The notes beneath the pieces were generated by a model. It worked only from the letters and a program-made list of their open reading frames with translations, was not told the origin of the DNA and made no database searches. From positions 1 to 38,235 of the forward strand of contig JAFQRF010000003.1 of the NCBI GenBank assembly GCA_017410195.1: 38,235 nucleotides of DNA, written 5' to 3'. Position 1 is the stretch's first letter, and the number at the start of each line of letters is the position of its first letter. A program made the translations under genes and the position numbers. Origin of the DNA: Clostridia bacterium. Lineage in GTDB: Bacteria; Bacillota; Clostridia; Oscillospirales; Acutalibacteraceae. Below, piece by piece: positions 31,274 through 38,235 of this stretch.

Positions 31274-32713
31274 TTAGCCAATCAATGAGAAAAGCCATGT
31301 GAAAAGCTCGGGAAGCGCCTTAACGATGCCGGGAAGAATACCGGTGATGATGCCGACGAAATTAACTTCGTCAACCCACTCGCTGAAGTTGCCCCAGAAA
31401 ATGTTAAAATACTCTTTAATCTGCTTCCGGAAATCAACGTCTGTATCGGGCTTGTCGGAATCTGCGGGCTTGATAGCCGCTACGCCAAGCTTATAAATTT
31501 CTGTTGTGAGCGTGCTGCCGCTTTCAACAGTAATATAATAGTTTCTGCCTGCAACAAGAGCCTCGGTCGAAACTGTCTTTGTTTCGCCTGCTTTTACTTC
31601 AAGCTTTTCAGTTCCGGCAACGATATCACCGTTTTTGCCTTCAGCGATGGTAATATACCATGAACCGGTCTTGGGAGAAGCGCTGTCTGCAAGACCGAGC
31701 GAAATTTCATAGCCGACATTGTCTTTAAGAGCCTGGAAGCTGTAGCAGTCAATGTCCTTTGCCTGCGAAATTGTTCCGCGGAGAGCTGAACCAACGGGAA
31801 TTGTGTTTGAAAGATATTTAGTATTGTTATACTCCATCTCTGCATCCGAAACAGCCTGATAGAATACTCTTGTTCTGTAACCGCCGGTCTTGCCGTTGAG
31901 GCCTTCAACCTTAAGCATATACTCCTTGCCGTAAACACCGATAGCAACGCTGGTAACTACTTCCTGGTTGCTGTTGATTGAGATTGAAGAAATTTCTTCT
32001 TCAATAAGAACACCGTCTACTGTTTCATAATGAGTATAGAGAGTAGCCTTGAAATCTGCAGGAATATTTCCGTTATAGAGATAGATATAGATAACACCGT
32101 TCTTTGAAGGTGCTACTCTATAGAAGTCAACGTCTGTACCGGTTGATGAAATTGTGCCGTAATATGCCTTTGCATTACCCGAAGTCGAAAGTTCAAGGTT
32201 TGTTGCTGTTGCAGCCTGATTATTGGGTTCTTTTTCGGTAAGAGCATTCTTGTCAAAGCTTGCGGTGATTGAATACTCAAGAGTTTCGCTGTGAATTGTA
32301 CCCATTGTTACCCTAACAAAATATGTAGCCTTTTCGGAAATAGGGAACGAAGGCGATACTGTTTCTTTTTCAGTACCTGTTGACCTGAACACAAGCTGCT
32401 CTTTTTCTGCGCTGTCATAAACAGTAACTTCAAAATAAGCAAGCTCCTTGTTTGCATCTTCAATCAGGTTGTGGGCAATGGTAACCGTTGCCGAGCCTGA
32501 TGCATCAGCGGTGAATGAATAATAGTCCTCGTCGGTTGCCTCGTCAAGGATACCTTTGATTTTCGTTGCAAAGCCGAAAGCGGTAGCTGTTTCAAATGTA
32601 CCATTATTTTCTTTTTCTGTTGCAACTGCGTCTGCTGCGCTGCCAACCACGGCGTAACTCATAAGCATAACGAACGCCATGAGAAGCGCAAGAATTGATT
32701 TTGCTTTTTTCAT
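31274..32713 (-). CDS. secreted protein with PPC-type beta domains and a hydrophobic tail
   Basis: 479 aa. Signal peptide (~1-26, VGSA cleavage). Three domains resemble bacterial pre-peptidase C-terminal (PPC, PF04151) modules: ~34-155 (ENNGTFETATAFG, DEDYYSFTADASG), ~158-280 (KEPNNQAATATNLEL, DVDFYRVAPSKNG) and ~293-400 (MEYNNTKYLSN, DIDCYSFQA). Each begins with an E-x-N-x-T segment and holds a D-x-Y-x-F strand. No peptidase domain is attached, which is unusual for PPC. The last ~70 residues are aromatic and hydrophobic (YFNIFWGNFSEWVDE, LPELFTWLFSLIG) and may bind the membrane; the BspA-like protein ends similarly. AGGAGG ribosome binding site and a strong promoter. Confidence 0.85.
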   Translation of the reverse strand: MKKAKSILALLMAFVMLMSYAVVGSAADAVATEKENNGTFETATAFGFATKIKGILDEATDEDYYSFTADASGSATVTIAHNLIEDANKELAYFEVTVYDSAEKEQLVFRSTGTEKETVSPSFPISEKATYFVRVTMGTIHSETLEYSITASFDKNALTEKEPNNQAATATNLELSTSGNAKAYYGTISSTGTDVDFYRVAPSKNGVIYIYLYNGNIPADFKATLYTHYETVDGVLIEEEISSISINSNQEVVTSVAIGVYGKEYMLKVEGLNGKTGGYRTRVFYQAVSDAEMEYNNTKYLSNTIPVGSALRGTISQAKDIDCYSFQALKDNVGYEISLGLADSASPKTGSWYITIAEGKNGDIVAGTEKLEVKAGETKTVSTEALVAGRNYYITVESGSTLTTEIYKLGVAAIKPADSDKPDTDVDFRKQIKEYFNIFWGNFSEWVDEVNFVGIITGILPGIVKALPELFTWLFSLIG

Positions 32714-32733
32714 CTTTTTGTCCTCCTGTATTT

Positions 32734-32750
32734 TATCAATAAAATTGATA
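32734..32750. promoter_or_regulatory. short palindrome in the PPC-gene leader
   Basis: TATCAAT-AAA-ATTGATA, perfect 7-bp arms, just downstream of the -10 and before the ribosome binding site. It could be an operator or a 5' hairpin of the mRNA. Confidence 0.45.
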
Positions 32751-32755
32751 TTTGC

Positions 32756-32784
32756 ATTTTAGCATACTTTTTTGCGATTGTCAA
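32756..32784 (-). promoter_or_regulatory. promoter of the PPC-domain protein gene
   Basis: On the minus strand a perfect TTGACA (32784-32779), 17 bp, TGC plus TAAAAT (32761-32756): near-consensus with an extended -10, suggesting high expression. Confidence 0.85.
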
Positions 32785-32887
32785 ACCATATTGCGCAGGT
32801 AATTATTAATATTTAATTAACATCACATTTTCAGCATAAAGCAAAATAGGTTCAAGAACCGTATTATTCCCACAACACAAAAAAAAC

Positions 32888-32909
32888 GGGACGGTGCAAA
32901 GACCGTCCC
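32888..32909 (-). terminator. terminator of groS-groL
   Basis: On the minus strand GGGACGGT/ACCGTCCC with a 6-nt loop, then G and eight T, 24 nt after the groL stop codon. Confidence 0.9.
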
Positions 32910-32933
32910 TAAAGTGTTATTTATAATTCGGAA

Positions 32934-34586
<1,653 letters not shown>

Positions 34587-34603
34587 CTATAAACTTTTTG
34601 AAA

Positions 34604-35014
<411 letters not shown>

Positions 35015-35067
35015 TTAAATTCTAAACCGCATATTTTTACAATAATGTTACAAAAAACACTTGTTTG

Positions 35068-35096
35068 TTGACTTTAAACGAATGAATTGATATATT
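35068..35096 (+). promoter_or_regulatory. promoter of the O-antigen-ligase-like gene
   Basis: TTGACT, 17 bp, TGA plus TATATT (extended -10), ~40 nt before the ATG at 35140. Confidence 0.75.
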
Positions 35097-35139
35097 ATAT
35101 GTATATAATCTTTCCCTATTTATTCAGAAGAGGTTATTT

Positions 35140-36489
35140 ATGGAAAAAATCAAAAAATTTCTGGCGTCGGACTGGTTTACGGTTATTCTTCTTGTCGCCG
35201 CAGTCGGTGTTATTTTTTCAAGCACCGAAATAATCGGAACGGTTGTTTTTGTTCTGCTTTTCGGGATAACAATGGCTCTGACCGATGACTGGATGCCCCT
35301 TTTGCAAATTATTCTGTTCACGACCTGTTTTGCGATACGGTGCAAAAACTCCTTCAGCACCTTTCTGAATTATTGGTGGGTCGTGCCGATTATGGTTGCG
35401 CTGATTGCGTGCCACTTTGTGCGCTTCAAAGCAAAATTCTCAAAGGGCAGCTGTTTCAAGGGAATTCTAGCAACATCCGTTGCGGTTACACTCGGCGGTG
35501 TCGGTATAATATCCGCCAAAGAATATTTTTCTTATACTTCGCTTTTCTATATCTTCATGCTCGGCTTTGGTATGCTGATTATTTATTCATATATGAGCGC
35601 AAGCCTGAAAACAAGAGATACATATGTTTTCTCTGAAAAATTTGCAAAAATAATGGTCTGCGTTATATGCCTCCTCGGAGTCTGCCTTTTTGAGGAATAT
35701 TTCAGCAACCGTGCGCAGCTTACCGACGGCTTTGAAATTCTCCCCTTCCAATGGAGAAACAATGCCGCAACCATGCTCATGCTTGCAATGCCGTTTGCGT
35801 TTTATCTTTCTGCCAAGGATTTCGGACTTTTCTTTGTCGGAATTATAGATTATATTCTCATACTTTTTACGGGTTCAAGAGGCGGAATGCTTTTCGGCAT
35901 CATCGAGCTGATAGTCTGCATAATCGTTATGTTTATTCTTGACAGGCGCCACAGACCCGCAATTGCAGCAATCGTCGGCGTATCTCTTGTAATTACGGCT
36001 CTCACATATCAGACATGGATTGATACTCTCAGCTACACCCTGCTCCGTCTTATCGACCCGAAGGAAAATTCAATAAGACTTCAGCTCATTCCCAGAGGAA
36101 TTGAGGATTTCAAATCCAACATTCTTTTCGGCAGAGGAATCGGCTACATGGGCAACCGCGATGTTCACAAGAGTGCGGATTTTGCGCTGTGCTGGTATCA
36201 TTGTTCTCCAATTCAGATTATCGGCAGCTTCGGTCTTTGCGGCATCGCCGCCTACGGATATCTTATTTATCTGAGAATAAAAACATTACTTAAAAATTTC
36301 ACTTTCTTCAATATAATCATGTTTATTTCTTATCTCGGTCTTGAGCTTATGTCACTCGTTAATCCCGGAATTTTTGCTCCGTTCCCCTACCTTTTCCTCA
36401 TTACTCTTTATTTCGTAATGATGGAAAGATGTAACAGCGACGATGACAAAAATGTTCTCAAGCGAATAATGAAAGGTGAAAAACCATGA
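35140..36489 (+). CDS. O-antigen ligase/polymerase-like membrane protein (Wzy_C type)
   Basis: 449 aa with about 11-12 membrane segments. The family pattern is visible: a helix ending in LILFTGSRGGMLFG (~248-261; SRG motif of Wzy/WaaL-type proteins), and an extracytoplasmic loop (~300-350) with RLQLIPRGIEDFKSNILFGRGIGY and HKSADFALCWYH, where catalytic Arg and His residues usually sit. In a Gram-positive cell such a protein would polymerise or transfer surface glycans. Its stop overlaps the start of the DUF4886 gene (ATGA), so the two are translated together. AGAGG upstream of the ATG. The substrate is unknown. Confidence 0.85.
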   Translation: MEKIKKFLASDWFTVILLVAAVGVIFSSTEIIGTVVFVLLFGITMALTDDWMPLLQIILFTTCFAIRCKNSFSTFLNYWWVVPIMVALIACHFVRFKAKFSKGSCFKGILATSVAVTLGGVGIISAKEYFSYTSLFYIFMLGFGMLIIYSYMSASLKTRDTYVFSEKFAKIMVCVICLLGVCLFEEYFSNRAQLTDGFEILPFQWRNNAATMLMLAMPFAFYLSAKDFGLFFVGIIDYILILFTGSRGGMLFGIIELIVCIIVMFILDRRHRPAIAAIVGVSLVITALTYQTWIDTLSYTLLRLIDPKENSIRLQLIPRGIEDFKSNILFGRGIGYMGNRDVHKSADFALCWYHCSPIQIIGSFGLCGIAAYGYLIYLRIKTLLKNFTFFNIIMFISYLGLELMSLVNPGIFAPFPYLFLITLYFVMMERCNSDDDKNVLKRIMKGEKP

Positions 36490-37235
36490 ATGTACTTTCA
36501 ATAGGAAACAGTTTTTCCAACAACGCGCACAAATTTATCCCGCAAATGGCAAAGGCAGCAGGTAAAGAACTGCTGCTGTGCAATCTTTTTATCGGCGGCT
36601 GCTCTCTTGAACAGCATTGGAACAACTGGCGCGAAGAAAAAACCGCATATGATTACGAAGTGTATCTTCCGTTTGAAATGGAAATGACAAGCGCACCTGA
36701 GGTTGCGCTTCACGAAGCGGTTGAGGACGAAGAATGGGATATAATAACCATTCAGCAATGCAGTCATTTCAGCGGAATCCCCGAAAGCTATTCGCCTTAT
36801 CTTTCGGAGCTTGCGGAATACTGCAGAATGGTTCAGCCGAATGCAAAAATAATGCTGCATCAGACATGGGCTTATGAATCAACAACCGAGCATCCGGGAT
36901 TTGCAAACTACGGCAGAAATCAGGCGGAAATGTATAAAGCTCTTACCGAAGCATATGCAAATGCGGCGATGGAAGCGGATATTGATTTGATTATTCCGAG
37001 CGGCAGAGCGTGGCAGACGGCACGCAACACCATCCCCAACAGACTTACTGTTGAAGACGGTTATCACGGCAACGACCTCGGATGTTATCTTGCATCGGCT
37101 TGTTTTTACGAAATGATATTCGGCGAGAGCATTTATGAAAATGCGTTTTATCCCGACGGAATTGATAAGAATGTTGTTGATGTCCTCAAGCTTTGCGCCC
37201 ATACGGCGGTGGAGAAAGGGATAATCAAGAAATAA
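36486..37235 (+). CDS. DUF4886, SGNH-like hydrolase
   Basis: 249 aa, no signal peptide. The N-terminal SIGNSFS places a nucleophile-like Ser at S9. A GGCSLEQHW segment (~37-45), IQQCSHFSG (~89-97) and a C-terminal D191-x-x-H194 (EDGYHGNDLG) complete an SGNH/GDSL-like catalytic set as in DUF4886 (PF16227). It probably acts on an ester, perhaps an acyl group on a glycan. Coupling by ATGA overlap to a Wzy-like glycan gene supports work on the same polymer, but the lack of a secretion signal suggests it acts inside the cell, for example on precursors. Confidence 0.87.
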   Translation: MNVLSIGNSFSNNAHKFIPQMAKAAGKELLLCNLFIGGCSLEQHWNNWREEKTAYDYEVYLPFEMEMTSAPEVALHEAVEDEEWDIITIQQCSHFSGIPESYSPYLSELAEYCRMVQPNAKIMLHQTWAYESTTEHPGFANYGRNQAEMYKALTEAYANAAMEADIDLIIPSGRAWQTARNTIPNRLTVEDGYHGNDLGCYLASACFYEMIFGESIYENAFYPDGIDKNVVDVLKLCAHTAVEKGIIKK

Positions 37236-37240
37236 AAGTT

Positions 37241-37268
37241 AACCCGTGCAGAACAAACTGCACGGGTT
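37241..37268. terminator. terminator between convergent genes
   Basis: An 11-bp stem AACCCGTGCAG/CTGCACGGGTT with a 6-nt loop, followed by ATTTTCTT on the plus strand and AACTTTTATTT on the minus; probably bidirectional. Confidence 0.88.
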
Positions 37269-37274
37269 ATTTTC

Positions 37275-37859
37275 TTAGTTTACAAACAAATGCTTGCGCT
37301 TGTTAAAATACTTGCTGTAAATCAGTAACCATAAAACAACAGACATCACATCTGTAACAACTCTTGGTACAAGCTCCATTATCGATTCAACACTGATATC
37401 CACAATGTCTTTCTGTGAAATCAACAGCACAGCCATAAATATATATATTACGATTTTTTCTAAAATTAAATTTATATAAATGTGCTTTGGTGCGTCTTTC
37501 TTGAATTTTGCCAATGAAAATGAAATATACACGCAGTATATCGCCATCGCAAATAAAGCAACCGCATAGAAGATCAAAGCAGGTTTTGCTGAATTGTCAG
37601 TCAAAAAATATAGTCTTCCTACATGATAAAATCCATATTGTGCATTCTGAAGTGAGAATACTAATTTGTTCAGAATATCTGGCAAAAACAGTACTCCCGT
37701 CGCTGCAGCAATCAATGCACCAAACGGCATCTGAAAATACGCTACAAACTTATAGAAACACATACCGAGTTTCTTTTCAAGTGTTTCCACACTTTCACCG
37801 CAATTCGGGCAAAAATTGACGCTGTCATTAAACTCTGTTCCGCAATGCTTGCAATTCAA
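37275..37859 (-). CDS. zinc-ribbon membrane protein
   Basis: About 194 aa. An N-terminal zinc ribbon with two CxxC pairs (C3/C6 and C17/C20: NCKHCGTEF, NFCPNCGES) is followed by about four membrane segments. The start is taken as the TTG at 37859, giving MNCKHCG, because AGAGGTGA lies just upstream and a GTG at 37868 falls inside that site. Many clostridial proteins of this make-up are of unknown function. It is convergent with the DUF4886 gene and separated from tuf by a terminator. Confidence 0.8.
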   Translation of the reverse strand: MNCKHCGTEFNDSVNFCPNCGESVETLEKKLGMCFYKFVAYFQMPFGALIAAATGVLFLPDILNKLVFSLQNAQYGFYHVGRLYFLTDNSAKPALIFYAVALFAMAIYCVYISFSLAKFKKDAPKHIYINLILEKIVIYIFMAVLLISQKDIVDISVESIMELVPRVVTDVMSVVLWLLIYSKYFNKRKHLFVN

Positions 37860-37894
37860 AAAAATCACCTCTGATTGCCATTCTACAATTTTAC

Positions 37895-37921
37895 ATTATC
37901 ACATCATAAAGTTTTTGTCAA
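37895..37921 (-). promoter_or_regulatory. possible promoter of the zinc-ribbon protein gene
   Basis: On the minus strand TTGACA (37921-37916), 15-bp spacer, GATAAT (37900-37895). The -35 is perfect and the spacer short. Confidence 0.45.
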
Positions 37922-37928
37922 TGAAAAA

Positions 37929-37950
37929 GGAGCAACCCGAAGGTTGCTCC
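37929..37950 (-). terminator. tuf terminator
   Basis: On the minus strand GGAGCAACC/GGTTGCTCC closes a TTCG loop and is followed by five T, shortly after the EF-Tu stop codon. Confidence 0.93.
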
Positions 37951-37968
37951 CTAAAAAGAACTTTTTAA

Positions 37969-38235
37969 TTATTCAGCGATATCGATAACAACGCCTGAAC
38001 CAACAGTTCTGCCGCCTTCACGGATAGCGAAGCGGAGACCCTTTTCAATAGCGATGGGAGTGATAAGTTCAACGTTCATATCAACGTTGTCGCCGGGCAT
38101 ACACATTTCTGTGCCTTCGGGAAGGCTGATAACGCCTGTAACGTCAGTTGTTCTGAAATAGAACTGAGGACGATAGTTGTTGAAGAAGGGAGTATGACGG
38201 CCGCCTTCTTCCTTTGAAAGAACGTAAACCTGACC
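37969..38235 (-). CDS. tuf: translation elongation factor Tu, C-terminal part
   Basis: The 88 C-terminal residues of EF-Tu; the rest lies beyond the window. They belong to domain 3: [38 protein letters not shown] and the conserved end [15 protein letters not shown]. It delivers aminoacyl-tRNA to the ribosome as a GTPase. The tail and terminator are typical. Confidence 0.97.
   Translation of the reverse strand, partial: GQVYVLSKEEGGRHTPFFNNYRPQFYFRTTDVTGVISLPEGTEMCMPGDNVDMNVELITPIAIEKGLRFAIREGGRTVGSGVVIDIAE

Overview
The window looks like a chromosomal segment of a low-to-mid-GC, anaerobic, probably gut-dwelling member of the Clostridia (Oscillospiraceae/Ruminococcus-like). This rests on AGGAGG-type ribosome binding sites, a perfect CIRCE operator before groES-groEL, dockerin and cohesin-like modules, BspA-type leucine-rich repeats, Listeria-Bacteroides (InlB-B, Flg_new) repeats with TTKP/TTEP linkers, and TnpV and DUF6809 genes. 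The species cannot be named from the sequence.

Layout. 1-0.65 kb: a possible gene tail entering the window and a DUF2500 membrane protein. 0.8-13.05 kb (minus strand): a tightly packed five-gene operon for secreted or membrane-anchored surface proteins. In transcription order these are a 1259-aa collagen-like protein, two membrane-anchored InlB-repeat/cohesin-like proteins, a 420-aa Ser/Thr-rich secreted protein, and a ~1928-aa cohesin-like/dockerin/LRR/InlB-repeat protein. 13.1-14.9 kb: a small serine recombinase of the Hin/Gin type, then TnpV and DUF6809, a mobile-element-like cassette. 14.9-17.2 kb: a BspA-like LRR protein behind a structured leader that ends in an intrinsic terminator. 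17.4-20 kb: mtaB and a dacF-type D,D-carboxypeptidase. 20-28.2 kb: a 2729-aa protein with almost 30 InlB-type repeats and a C-terminal sorting-like signal. 28.3-32.7 kb: a GPH-family sugar:cation symporter, a metallophosphoesterase and a secreted PPC-domain protein. 32.9-35 kb: groS-groL. 35.1-37.9 kb: an O-antigen-ligase-like membrane protein, a DUF4886 SGNH-like hydrolase and a zinc-ribbon membrane protein. 37.97 kb to the end: the C-terminus of EF-Tu.

Main discovery candidate. Between the recombinase gene and the surface-protein operon lie two palindromes sharing an identical 20-bp core (9-bp arms around a central dinucleotide). The dinucleotide is AA in one copy and TT in the other, so the copies are in inverted orientation, which is the geometry of Hin/Gin crossover sites. 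They bracket a ~134-bp AT-rich segment with a good extended -10 promoter that points away from the operon in the orientation given here. I infer an invertible promoter (inverton) that switches the five-gene operon ON and OFF, with its recombinase gene abutting one site. The second candidate is the ~150-nt leader of the BspA-like gene: a predicted transcript start, a 13-bp closing stem, internal hairpins, and a 9-bp UUCG terminator just before the ribosome binding site. I could not match it to a known riboswitch class.

Most genes sit on the minus strand, and the surface-protein half is visibly more A/T-rich than the housekeeping half. All pathway and switching claims are inferred from sequence; no search or folding program was run.
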